From NCBI RefSeq assembly GCF_010015445.1, contig NC_053126.1, forward strand, positions 4,770,749 to 4,834,748: a stretch of DNA of 64,000 nt, in the 5' to 3' direction. The stretch is from Perca fluviatilis (taxonomy: Eukaryota > Chordata > Actinopteri > Perciformes > Percidae). Position 1 is the stretch's first letter, and each line of letters opens with the position of its first letter. The notes below the pieces were generated by a model that saw nothing but the letters and a program-made list of their open reading frames with translations, was not told the DNA's origin and searched no databases. Of this stretch, positions 14,793 to 25,934 are shown piece after piece. The position numbers and the translations under genes were made by a program.

Positions 14793-17700
14793 ATGGATTA
14801 TCATTTTGCAAAACTGTGTTTGATTATTTTAATTTTCGCCGTCACGGCTCAGCCGAAGAAGACAACCCCGCTGGAGCAGCTCGCCCTGCCCAGCGTCAGC
14901 TGTTCTGCTCGAAGGCTAAGAGCTGTCTTTGGTCCGCAGGTTAAAAGTAATATACATGTTAAAGGTGAGATCGTGTTTTTTGTTGCTATAAATTTTTCTT
15001 AACTTGGATGGATCATGGCAAACAAGGTTGGAATCGTTTTAGTGGCTACGAAGTGCAAATTCCTGAATGTTCTCATTTAAACATTTTGAATTGAATCCAA
15101 TAATACTGCGTGTGCTTGGTTGTCTTAGACATTACAGGGGCCAGAATCCCACTGCTTCAAACTGAGGAATACTGTGGAGTGAGCCTGGTCCGAGAGAAAA
15201 ACCAGAACCTCAACCTCTTCAGCACATTTGACAGCTGCTATGCACAGATTGAGGTAAATTAAGGGACTGTATGGAAGTTATTGGGTGGACTGAACATTGT
15301 GTTTAAAAAGCAAAGTCCTCTCCTTGACAAAGGGGGGAAATTATGAAACATTCCACACAATACTTGTAAGATACAAATGGGGTTGCAAAATTCTGGGAAT
15401 TTTCAAAGTTTGAAACTTTCTGTGGGAATAAACTGGATTTTTAATATTGCTTGTTATAATGCTGTTAGTCTATAACAGGAAACTTGAATGGGGTGGGGGG
15501 GAACCCATCTTGCAGCATAATCTTGTTTTAAAAATTCAATGACCTGCACGCATGCAGTAATCTGCATAGGCTACTACATACTTGCCAACATTTACTTTTA
15601 ATATACGCGAGTGGGGCCCACTAGTTCTTGATAGGCTGGAAACAATAGACAGTGCTGATTTTTATAATTTCACATTGGATTAAAATTATGTTAAACTTCT
15701 ATGTAATATAACATGTGGTGCATAGTCTCAATTGACTTGTCCGAAACCTTCCACAGGTAAACTAAAGGAAACGATATAGGCCCTACTGCCTTTCTAGATG
15801 GAGTAAATCAAATACAGCATGCTAGATACCTTCATATGTTAAGCTAAAGGTCAATGGTTTGGGCTACTGCAGGGCTATTGAGGCCACACCCACTGCACAG
15901 ATCATTTCTAGAAGGACTACATCTCATCCAAATTTCCATTAATTCCCATGAAAGTTTCCAAATTGGAATGGTTTCAAAATTCCCCAGCTCAACTTTATGG
16001 AAAGTTTCTGGAAATTTACTGGAAAATGTTTGCCCCTTTGCATCCCTGGTTACAGAACACTATTGATTGGTAGAAATAGTGAAACCTTTTATTGAAATGG
16101 AATCCCTTAAAGTTGTCAGCCCCAAACCCAATATTGCAAATGTTCCTATTTTCTGTACATTGAGAAGTCTACAGAAGGAGAATATACACATGCACTGAGT
16201 TTGTGTGCACCTGTAAATGCAAAAATGGTGTGTATGGCTTCTTAACATCCACATTGTGGTGATATTTGGTCCTCAGGGCAGCAAAGTCCTCCTCCCTTTG
16301 GAGGTACAGCTGACAGGAGGGGATCGTTGGTTCAGGGTAGATGTCAGCTGTCCCCTGATGTTGAAACGCAGTGAGAGGACTCAACTTATCCCAACACGTG
16401 AGTGGAGGCAGCCAATGTGTATAACAAACTCATTGACCCAGTAATGTATTGTAGCTCTGAAGTCGGTGCACATTTTGTATCGGTTTCCATCAATCAAAAC
16501 TGTTAAATTTTCCTTTGGAACCTGGTCGGGAGTTCTGAATAATTTCACACAAGTGATGCCATGGGGTGATCTTACCGGTCGTGTACAATACATGGTGTTT
16601 TGGCAGTTTTTTTACTGTGCCAGGTTAGAACACTAAACGCATGGCTTTTTTTCCAGCGCTACCTGGAAATTGTGACACAGAAAAAGCTCTACGAGTGGAT
16701 TGTGGCCACCAAAGCATTTCTCGCGATGCCTGCTACAAACTGGGATGCTGCTACGACACAGACGATTTAAACTGCTACTACAAACTCAATGGTAGTATTG
16801 GCATTAGTCTTGGCATGTTAAGTACTGTTGGCATGTAATGTACTGTTTACATGGAAGGGATTTTGTGATGAGGTACCCTAGAAATTAATTGGTCTTTTTT
16901 TATTTCTGTGTGAAGTACATCCATTAATCTCTTGTCTCTTTATCTCCCTGCAGCCTGCTCTCTGGATGGACACTTTGTGTTCTCAGTAAAGGCCACAGAC
17001 CAGCCCATTGATCCCAGAAGCCTCATAGTCAAAGATCAGCCACAGTGTTCCCCTGTGGTCACCACCCCAGACACGGCTGTTTTCAAGATTGGTGTCATGG
17101 ACTGTGGTGCAAAAATGAAGGTAATGCTACTTGTCAAGTGTTGGATTCCAACTAACATGTCTAGAATTTGGACAAAAGAATATATTGTCTGGCTGAAATG
17201 TCTGTTCCACTAAAGCTTTCCTTTTTTGATTGCCTATATTGGCTGCAAGTAGTTAAATATTTGCTTGACTCTGAATCCTTTCTTCTCTGCTCGGCTTTGA
17301 GGTGGAAGGAGATGTGACTATCTATGAGGTGGAAGTGGAGGAGCTGCGTACTAAAAAAAGTATAACCAGACATTCTCCATTTAGGTGAGTTCTCTGTACA
17401 CTGCTGATGGCTCTGACAGTGATTTTTAGGTGAAAGTATACTGGTGGTGACATGAGTATGGGGTTTTAGTCTGAAGGTCCAGTGTGAATATGAGGCATCG
17501 AAACAGGCATCGAAACGGGCATCAAAACCAGAATCAAAACAGCATACCCCAGACTTGCGGTCCTTGTATGCAGTGACCAACCCACCGCCTGTGGCTGCAC
17601 TGGGAACCATGAGACTGCAGATGAGAATAGCCAAAGGTACTAAAAATGGAGCGCAGTATGGAATCTATCATTGCATTTGGTCAAGTCTTTAGAACTAATG

Positions 17701-18752
17701 GTTTGTTCCACTAGATGCATCCTTCACGTCCTTCTTTCCTGAGGACCAACTTCCACTGACCTTGCCGGTGCGCGACGCTGCATATGTGGAAATTTCAATC
17801 GCCCAGCCGTCCCCAGACCCCACGCTTTCCCTGCGTGTACGGGATTGCTTTGCCTACCCTTCATCTAGACACTCTGTGTGGACACTTCTCTATGATGGGT
17901 AACGTGGAAGAAAATTACAGCGTCAACCTAAAGATGAAATTATGTTCGAAGGCTGAGCACCTGACCGTTGTTTGTCCCCCTGGATAGATGTCCCAACCCT
18001 CTGGATGACATGAGAAGCTCCGTCCCTGTGGACAACCGGGGGCAGACCACCTCCCACTCCCAAGTCAGGAGGTTCGATGTCAAGACTTTTGCCTTCTTGG
18101 ATCCTGATACCGGCCATCCAAGTGTGGAGGAAGTAAGGTTAACACATCCACAAATGATATAAATCAATATAAAATTATCATATCTAAATGTGTATCTGCA
18201 CATGTGTGATCTCTCACTTAGATTTACTTCTTCTGTTGGGTGGAAATCTGCACAGAGGATGTTGACTGTGCACAGAAATGTGCCATCATTAGTGAGTAGA
18301 TTAGTTTAGGTTTTTTTTTTCTCCTTGTACACAGTCTTTGTGCTGGATATGCAGTAAACATTTGCCTCTCCTCCCACAGCATCAGAGGAGGGGCAAAGAC
18401 GGAGAAGAGAGGCAATAACTGAGTCTGACCAGATCCAGCTGGTCTCTTTAGGTCCACTGGTGCTGGGACAGAACAGCACTGAAGTAGAGGACAATCCATG
18501 TGTGAAACAGAAGACGAGTAAGTCCTGCTCAGTACAAGACTACAGTTATGTGATGGTATCAATGGCAATACTTGAATTTATTTTTTTCTCTGTTCCTCAG
18601 TGTTTCAGGTGACGGTGTATGTTCTCTCTGGCGTTGGCGGTGCCCTGCTATTGATCCTGCTGTTGACAGTTTGTTTAAGCATCAGAAAGAGGCAGAAGCC
18701 GGTAGCAAAGACCCCTTGTGAAGTACAAGGGGACAGTGAACAATCTCAATAA
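14793..18752 (+). CDS. zp4: Zona pellucida egg-coat protein with trefoil domain (ZP1/ZP4 type)
   Basis: Twelve exons, 14793-14964, 15129-15253, 16277-16397, 16657-16791, 16954-17120, 17302-17384, 17470-17636, 17715-17898, 17988-18132, 18222-18291, 18380-18517 and 18601-18752, give a complete 552-residue frame. Order: signal peptide (about 1-20); N-terminal ZP-N-like unit with EEYCGVSL; P-type trefoil (about 142-184, spaced Cys with the GCC pair); Cys-rich ZP module (from about 185); RRRR furin-type site (463-466); hydrophobic transmembrane segment (about 506-529) with a short basic tail. This layout and length match ZP1/ZP4 (ZPB) egg-coat glycoproteins, which are secreted after furin cleavage. 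Keeping the membrane anchor suggests ovarian rather than liver synthesis, as liver-made fish ZP proteins often lack it (inference). A short SK-rich degenerate repeat (about 277-291) lies inside the ZP module. ZP1 versus ZP4 cannot be settled from sequence alone. Confidence 0.92.
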
Positions 18753-18754
18753 AA
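18749..18754 (+). terminator. Polyadenylation signal overlapping the zp4-like stop codon
   Basis: The stop codon TAA (18750-18752) sits inside the hexamer AATAAA (18749-18754). If used, cleavage would fall 10-30 bases on, giving a 3'UTR of only a few tens of bases. No alternative AATAAA occurs soon after. Confidence 0.65.
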
Positions 18755-18917
18755 CATTTCGGTCTGTGGTATGCATTTCAACTTGTTTTTTGTACTCTGA
18801 TTTTGGTTGATCATAAACTCAAAAGCTGGTCATTCATCATGGCTTTCCTTAATGTAAAATCAAGACCAAAACATTGGTTTGAATGGTTCCTAAAGAGTTT
18901 TTGTAAAAGTCCCTATC

Positions 18918-20546
18918 AAGACGTCCACTTGAGGGATTGTTCAGGTTCTGCTGGAAATTCTGCCAATGTCTTTCTAACCTCTGGATTTGAGGACTATAGT
19001 TACCTGCTCCTCAGATCTCTGCAGGGTAAATCCAGACAGCTAGCTAGACTCTGTGCTGTCAGAGTTTTCTGAAGTTCCTTCCCGAGGCTATTTTGCAGTG
19101 GCACTATGCGACCGGCCACCAGTGACAATTTTGATTTGTTTAAAGAAATGCCAATACAGTGCTCGTAATTATTCAAGTGATATTTTACAGAATTTCCTAA
19201 ATAGCCGATTCAAATGACTGAAATGAAATTTTCAAGTCACCAACCGTTGGTGTAGAAGTTAAATTTCATTGAACGAACTCCAATACAAACTTTTTCAGAA
19301 CTCAAAATGCACTGTTTCACCGGTAATTACCTGTGGAACAGGTGAAATCAAAAGCTATTTCAATCAAACTCATAACAGGGAAAGTTGCATGAAATTTGTG
19401 GCTGATTCAGCACGTGCACACAGGTTTATGCAGATAAAGGCATAATGAAGGTTTCTGCCAAACAAATTCATCAGATTAAGAGGAGCTGCTAAAATGCCAT
19501 TGCATACTTGTATGTGAAGCTGCGGGTGCCTCTGGAGTCCCACAAACCAAGGTGTAGGATCCTCCAGAGGCTTGCAGTTGTGCATTAACCTATTATTCAG
19601 CCACCCCTAACCAATGCTCACAAGCACAAATGGTTGCATTGGGCCCAGAAATGCATGACTAATTTTCAAACTCTTTACTGATGAGTGCTGTGCAACCCTG
19701 GATGGTCCAGATGGATGGAGTAGTCATGTTTTGTGCCATAATCATGGGGAGAGAGCTGGTAGGACCCTTTAGGGTCCCTGAAGGTGTGAAAATGACCTCA
19801 GCAAAGTATGTAGAGTTTCTGACTGACTACTTTATTCCATGGTACAAAAAGAACTGTGCCTTCTGTAATCTTCATGCATGACTGCGCCATCTCATGCTGC
19901 AAAGAATACCTCTGTCATAGGCTGCTATGGGGCATAAAAGGAGAGGAAACTCATGGTGTGGCCCCCATCCTCAACCCTATTGAGAACCTTTGGAGCATCC
20001 TCAAGCAAAAGATCTGAGGGTGGGAAGCAGTTTGTATCAAAACAGCAGCACTGGGAGGCTGTTCTGACATCCTGCAAAGAAATTCAAGCATAAACTCACA
20101 AGTTCAATAGATGCAAGAATTGTGAAGGTGATATCAAAGAAGGGCTCCTATGTTAACATGTAACTTGTCCTGTTAAGATATGTTTGATTGAAATAGCATT
20201 TGCTTTCAGTAAATATGACCTAATGCTGCAAATTCAGCAAATGACCATTTTCAGTTCTTTCCAACCTATAAAATGGTTTTAAACTGTTGTGCATAATAAT
20301 GTGGAACAGTGCATTGAGTTTAATTTTGAAAAAAAAGTTTATTGGGTGGTTTGTTCAGTTAAATTCAACTTATAACCTAACGGTTGGTGACTTGAAAATT
20401 ATACTGTGTCATTTGCATCGACTATTTAGGAAAATCAGTAATTTGGAACACGCTGTAAACCAGAGCACGTTTATCCTCCCACCCCGGAAGGCTGTGTGGA
20501 CTAGCCAGACACAGCGCCGCGGAGGAGGGGGGTCTGGCAATGCAAG
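18918..20546 (-). mobile_element. hAT-type miniature element interrupted by a Tc1 element
   Basis: A copy of the TAGTCT...AGACTA family (reference 3086-3542) in reverse orientation, split into about 18918-19156 and 20458-20546. The two halves rejoin exactly at a TA in the conserved CCAATAAACC segment, where a 1.3-kb Tc1-like element has inserted. The outer ends are eroded, so no target duplication of the host element can be read. Confidence 0.85.
19157..20455 (+). mobile_element. Degenerate Tc1/mariner-like element inserted at TA
   Basis: 1299 bp beginning CAGTGCTCGTAATTATTC and ending in the partial complement ...GAACACGCTG, with TA on both sides (19155-19156 and 20456-20457). Subterminal inverted parts share AAATTTTCAAGTCACCAACCG. 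The interior carries broken transposase remnants on the plus strand: an ACTGATGAGTGCTGTGCAACC block near 19677, where Tc1 proteins have the first catalytic Asp, and CCTATTGAGAACCTTTGGAGC near 19976-19996, the PIENLW box with the catalytic Glu. Many stops and frameshifts make it a fossil. Confidence 0.87.
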
Positions 20547-20799
20547 ACTTTTTTTTTTTTTTTTATATATAATACTTGAATTGGCATTGGTACTTTGTCC
20601 TGCATGTCACCTTTTTAATCAAATGCTTTCTACCAACGATTTCCCAAATGTCCTTCGTCTCTTGTGATGTGCTGGTAATTCAATAATCATGAAAGTAAGT
20701 CACTCAGAATGTTTATTGACACAAAAAGGATCAGGGTTATAATGTAACTAAAACACACAAAAGCAGTGAAATGAAGAAAGGAAAGTCAAGGACGTTGAC

Positions 20800-21437
20800 T
20801 CAGTAAGGTTTGAACTTTCTCTGTGCCCTCAGCAGAGCTATTCTCTGTTTATCCTCCTCGAATTTTTTCCGTAGGTCAGCAATATCTGAAAGAGAGCAAA
20901 AAAAAAGTTAATAATAAAAGGCATTTTGTTTTTGCAAAGCTTGATGGCTTCTCCTTCTCCTTCAGCAAACATCGAGGACAAATTCTAGCCTACAGATAGT
21001 CTATATTCGCGACTTTCCACTTCCGGGATTGCTCCGATTCTGCCGGATTTCCCTCTTTTCGGCCGGATGTCCCGTCACCTTCTGCTTCCTTTGTGTTGGC
21101 GTTCGAACCTCCGGTGGATTTGTGAGGACTATGGTTAACTGCTCCTCAGATCTCTGCAGGGTAAATCCAGACAGCTAGCTAGACTATCTGTCCAATCGGA
21201 GTTGTCTGTTGTACGACTTACAGACGAGCGTTATCGGGGGGGAAATCTGCGTGCATATGGTGACGCAAAAGTGTGTGAAATGCGATCCACCAAGTCTGCG
21301 CGCCTGCGTAGAACCTTCCTTCTACTTGTCTCCCTCTCCTCGTGCGACGCGAACAACAAAAGCTGACAATTTTGTCTGGACAGATGAGGAGGTGGAGTTA
21401 TTGCTCCAAACAATGCACACACAGACACATAAAGACC

Positions 21438-21516
<79 letters not shown>

Positions 21517-24069
21517 CACACACTTTATACCCTTTAGATGAGAACGCGATGGTGGAGCGTTTTTAAGATTTCCACTCTGGAGGGTGGTTTCAGTTTTTTT
21601 GCGTTTTTTAAGCCCTAAAAATGCCGTTGCTGTCTAAACGATAGGCACATCTGATAAAATATTCGTGTTTTCACCCGCGAGCATATTTGTGTAAGCAGGA
21701 CCTAAAACAACCTTTGAATGTCCACACGTTCCACCAAAACAAGTTCCTTCCCGAGGCTGTTTTGCAGCGACGCTGTGCCTCCGTCCGGCACAATGCGCCT
21801 CCCATGACGATTTTGATTGGTTTAAAGAAATGCCAATAAACCAGAGCACGTTTTTTTTCCCCCATCCCGGAATGCTGTGTGGACTAGCCAGACCTTCCTC
21901 CGTGGCGCTGTGGAGGAAGGTCTGGCAATGCGAGACTAGCCACTAGATGACGAATAAACTAAATCGGCAACTTACGTTCTTTCTGCGTGTTTCTGTGCTG
22001 CCAGGTGTAGAAGTTCAGGAGCTCCTTCCTTTTCTTCTTCCTCATCTCCTTCTGTAGAGTCCTCTCATTGGCTGCCTCACTGTGGGGGCGGCCCTTGGTG
22101 CCCTTGGATCCTCTTGTGACTTTCACCCAGCCCTCTTCATCCTCTTGTTGCTGCTCTGCCTCCTTCCTCTGCCTCTCCGCTTCCTGTGACAGAAACAACA
22201 AGTTGAAGTCCCGCGGACTAGATGGGCGTGTAACGCTGGAGGAAGAGCTGCAGAATTCTCACCTCCTCTTTCCGCTTGTCGTAGTCTTCCATAAAGGAGT
22301 CGACTATGTGTTGCAGTTTGTCCGGGTTAATAAAAGACTCTGTGTACTGCTGAATCCATTCTGGAGTCAGAAAGAGCAACAAATAACATGAAAAAAAACA
22401 ACGTAAGACTGTTTTGTTCTGTGTTTGAATATGTTTGATCAACAAGAATCTGGCTCACACTGAAACTGCGATACTACAGTAGATTCTTATTTAAAAACTT
22501 GCATTAATAAAAATGAATGCATCACTGTAGCGTCACTCACTCTGCACTCCTGTCTTCACTGGACGCTGCTCTGTGCAGACCACCAAAGAGACATCATGTG
22601 GGTGTGATTTAGCTGCTCTTAAACTGGAGGAGTTTTCGAACACAACGTAGCCGACTCTAAAACCCTGGAAAGGACAAACAGGAGACACAAAAGGTTAAAT
22701 ATGAATGACGTGAAATATACGGTACATAACAAGTACAGTTCATTTTTGTTCATGGTGTCACAGCAGAAAGAGCTCAGCAGCAATGCAGCCAACCTGTTTT
22801 GCAACTGGTTTAAAGAACCTGGACAGCTTGGGTCCAGAGTCCTGGAAGGAGCCTGGGTGGTCCCTCAACTCCACGGACTGAACACAGCCAAACTGGGAGA
22901 ACAACTCTTTGACAACACCCTGAAAGACAAACAGCAGGGCAGGAATGACAATGATAATTAATTGCATTGTTAATAAATCATCTTGAGTGGTCGAGGGGAC
23001 CACTAAGGTCTATATAAAAGAGACTTCAGATACAGTATTAGGGGACCACTAAGGTCTATATAAAAGAGACTTCAGATACAGTATTAGGGGACCACTAAGG
23101 TCTATATAAAAGAGACTTCAGATACAGTATTAGGGGACCACTAAGGTCTATATAAAAGAGACTTCAGATACAGTATTAGGGGACCACTAAGGTCTATATA
23201 AAAGAGACTTCAGATACAGTATTAGCGGACCACTAAGGTCTATATAAAAGAGACTTCAGATACAGTATTAGGGGACCACTAAGGCCTATATAAAAGAGAC
23301 TTCAGATACAGTATTAGCGGACCACTAAGGTCTATATAAAAGAGAAACTTCAGATACAATATTAGGGGACCACTAAGGTCTATATAAAAGAGACTTCAAA
23401 TACAGTATTAGCGGACCACTAAGGTCTATATAAAAGAGAAACTTCAGATACAATATTAGGGGACCACTAAGGTCTATATAAAAGAGACTCCAGATACAGT
23501 ATTAGGGGACCACTAAGGTCTATATAAAAGCATCCAAAGAGCACTACGCCATGGGACCTTTAAGAACAATATATAACAGGGAATAAGTTATAAGATGTAT
23601 ATGTTATGACCACAGTCCAGATTGTGTAGGAGGGCAAATCTATATTAGTAGTTAGCTGTTGATTGAGTCATAGCTCCATTTAAAGTGTACCTCTGAGCAG
23701 TACGGGGGGATGTTGAGAACGAACAGAGTCCGGTCCAGCGGCCTGTGGGAACTCTTCTCTGCTCGGACTTTGTGCTCTTTCACATAGAGCTTGTGCTGTG
23801 CGACGCTGTCGGAACTAAACTGTAGAGACAGCACTGCGAAGAGAGACGGGACAAAGATCAGCACATCACTCGGTACAGGAACTCTGATAAGTAGGCTACG
23901 AATCACCAAACAAGAAAAACGAGACCAGAACAAGTTCTGTTCGAGGATAAATCATTATTATAGCAAAATATTCATATTAATATTCTGAGTTTAGTCGATG
24001 TGTACCTGTAAATCCTCCAGGAATAATACAAGGCTGGCTACTGGCATGTTTCTTCTTGGACGGCGCCAT
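20800..24069 (-). CDS. rrp7a: Ribosomal RNA-processing protein 7 homolog A
   Basis: Seven minus-strand exons, 24006-24069, 23691-23833, 22794-22919, 22541-22664, 22263-22360, 21976-22183 and 20800-20885, form a complete 282-residue frame (human RRP7A 280). RRP7 proteins act in the nucleolus in early 18S rRNA processing and small-subunit assembly. Visible blocks: RTLFVLNIPPYCSE and GVVKELFSQFG (the RRM-like N-terminal domain, about 53-80), RVGYVVFE (second half of the RRM), an acidic/Lys-rich linker with DEEGWVKVTR, and the conserved C-terminal RRP7 tail with RKELLNFYTWQHR and KKFEEDKQRIALLRAQRKFKPY-type ending. The start is the first ATG, just upstream of a basic MAPSKKK tail. Intron 2 carries a 46-bp minisatellite and intron 6 a miniature element with an insert. 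About 1.9 kb separates its start from the poldip3 stop. Confidence 0.97.
20997..21938 (-). mobile_element. TAGTCT-family miniature element with an internal insert
   Basis: Reverse-oriented copy of the 3086-3542 family in intron 6 of rrp7a: ends TAGTCTATATTCGCGACTTTCC and GCAATGCGAGACTA. The element is continuous up to about 21221 and resumes at about 21702. The roughly 480 bp between is foreign to the family and is described separately. Confidence 0.8.
21222..21701 (+). mobile_element. Insert with SANT/Myb-like fragment and (ACAG)n run
   Basis: The insert interrupts the miniature element after GTACGACT. On the plus strand at about 21357-21400 it encodes ADNFVWTDEEVELLLQTM, resembling the Myb/SANT-like DNA-binding N-terminus found in Harbinger/ISL2EU-type fish transposons. 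A perfect (ACAG)n array of about 75 bases follows (about 21440-21514). The right end, read in reverse, starts GGTCCTGCTTACAC. Target duplication is not clear, and superfamily assignment rests on the short SANT-like match only. Confidence 0.55.
22995..23564. repeat. 46-bp minisatellite inside an AAAGGTCCCATG-family element
   Basis: About 12 copies of a 46-bp unit (GGGGACCACTAAGGTCTATA followed by TAAAAGAGACTTCAGATACAGTATTA in two parts), ending in GCATCCAAAGAGCACTACG and CCATGGGACCTTTAA, the terminus of the fish AAAGGTCCCATG repeat read in reverse. Substitutions such as GCGGACC and GAAACTTC mark shared sub-variants, so copies spread by local duplication. It lies in intron 2 of rrp7a. A sister array is at 37855-38411. 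Confidence 0.93.
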
Positions 24070-25934
24070 CTTGGTGTGACCTTTCACACCGGAAGTGTAA
24101 CTAAAACCAAGAACGTAGATTTTATTTTTTTTCCCTTTCAAATAAATACAAATAGTTTTATGTTTACGGACTGTGATGACTATTTGTAAATTGAATTCTA
24201 AATAATAAAAAAATACACATAACTCAAATCACATTACAATTTTAACAAAAAATATATGTATTTACCAGTGACATATTTCAAGGATTTCCAAATACAGCCA
24301 TTTTCGCCAAAAATGTTTTATTACTTCGTGTATATCTTACATACAGATTGCAAAAAGTACTTTACCATTTTCAGCAAAACCAAAAAGGTTGTACAAAAAG
24401 TAAATCTGAAGAAATCTGCTGCTAAAATGACATTATCAGTAATTGTTAATTATTTAAAGATATTAACTGTTTATTTTTTTGAACTTTTAGTTTAACTTTG
24501 AACTATCACCTAGAGTATTCCAGCTTCAAAATATTTATTTTTTTTATTTATTATTATTTTGGGCATTTTGGGGCCTTTATTTCCACAGGACAGCCAAAGA
24601 CATGAGGGGGGATGACATGCAGCAAAGGACCAAAGGTCGGAGTCGAACCTGCAGCCGCTGCATCGAGGAGCAAACCCCCACACATGTGCCACCAACTGAG
24701 CTAACCCGGCCACACAAATTTCATATTACTTTTGGCTGTTGGGTTTTATTTGTACGTATTAATTCCATGGACAAAAGAAAAGTAGCTAACAATCTACATT
24801 TCAAAGCTAAGGTAAATTAATAAAATCAGGTGTCTAAAAATAGGGACAACTGACAGCAATTTTAATAAAGACTAAATGCGGTAGGTCAGTACAGTATAGC
24901 ATTCAGGCTGATCTCTAGAGAAATGCATCATCATCACATAGCATGCAGGAAAGAAGAGTCAGACAACATCTACAAAGCTAAATATTTAATGGCGACATTT
25001 CACAGACATATCTGACCTCTCTAGTCTCTTGACTGACATAGCAAGAAAGCAACAGAAAGTAATTTACAGGCTTTGAACATAAATCAAGTGTAATGTATAC
25101 TAGGAGGAATTAAAACATATACTGCTTCAAACCTGGACAACCAAGTAAAACTAGTCACAAACCGAGCACACAAGAATGTGGATGCTACAAGGCTGGTAAA
25201 AACAAAATCAAAATATATATCAACATGATGACTTAGTATTATAGTTTCTCCACAAGTGTTTCAGTCATGTTGGCTAGGAATACCTCTTTTCAGGTTGATG
25301 GTTGTATGATGACAACTTTCTTTGTCCCGCCTAAATCAGATAGCTAGGGTATCTAATGTATTGTGTGTTTGTTTGGTCTTTATTTTATTCCGTTTTATTT
25401 CTATGGTCTGTGCGCACCCAGATGTGTGGATGTACAAAGCGCTTTAACATAACGCATCTCTCAATGACAATGCTGCTCGGTGTCTGCCAATTTGATTTTT
25501 TTGTCTTTCTTCTGCACTGCCTTTTTTTTTGTAGATGTGGGGGTGGAGATTAACTGGAGTATTAAAAAAAAAAAAAAAAAAAAAATTCAAATGTGCTCGT
25601 ACGCAAATGAATAAAAAAAATAATAATAAAAATCCCTACACATCCAGTTTGATTTGGCATACCCCACCACATTGGATTAAAACAACAAATCACAACACAC
25701 TTTCTTCCACTAGGCCATCCCAGAAACAAAACGGGTAACATATGGATATCACAAAACCAAAACCACGATTTTGCGTATCCACGATTTCCCGTTCAGAGAA
25801 GTCATGAATATCAAATGTGTAAAAATCAGTTTCATATGAGAGAGAGAGACTGTGGGCTGCCTGCTGTCAAGGTGAAACACTGAGAATGCAGTAATATGTA
25901 TATGAACAGACGGTCTAGTCACACTAGACACGAG
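24070..25934. other. Intergenic between rrp7a and poldip3
   Basis: Besides the SINE at 24530-24716 there is AT-rich sequence without supported ORFs, and an A-run at about 25565-25584. The first 100 bases beyond 24069 are the rrp7a promoter region. The part below 25935 is presumably the poldip3 3'UTR, as both genes run on the minus strand. Confidence 0.45.
24530..24716 (-). mobile_element. tRNA-derived SINE (minus strand)
   Basis: Read on the minus strand from 24716: a tRNA-like head with box A-like GTTAGCTCAGTTGGT and box B GGTTCGACTCC, then CTTTGCTGCATGTCATCCCCC, AGCTGTCC-like and AAATAAAGGCC motifs and an A/T-rich tail. The copy at 48866-49022 shares all of these. A solitary tRNA gene is ruled out by the poor acceptor pairing and the shared 3' body. 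Confidence 0.85.

Noticed and set aside
21209..21566. Open frames rich in Thr-Asp-Arg-Gln or Cys-Leu-Ser-Val repeats
   Set aside because: Produced by the (ACAG)n microsatellite. Only the short SANT-like part upstream was considered meaningful.
24602..24713. A possible functional tRNA gene (box A and box B present)
   Set aside because: The acceptor stem does not pair well, and the sequence continues into a SINE body shared with 48866-49022.
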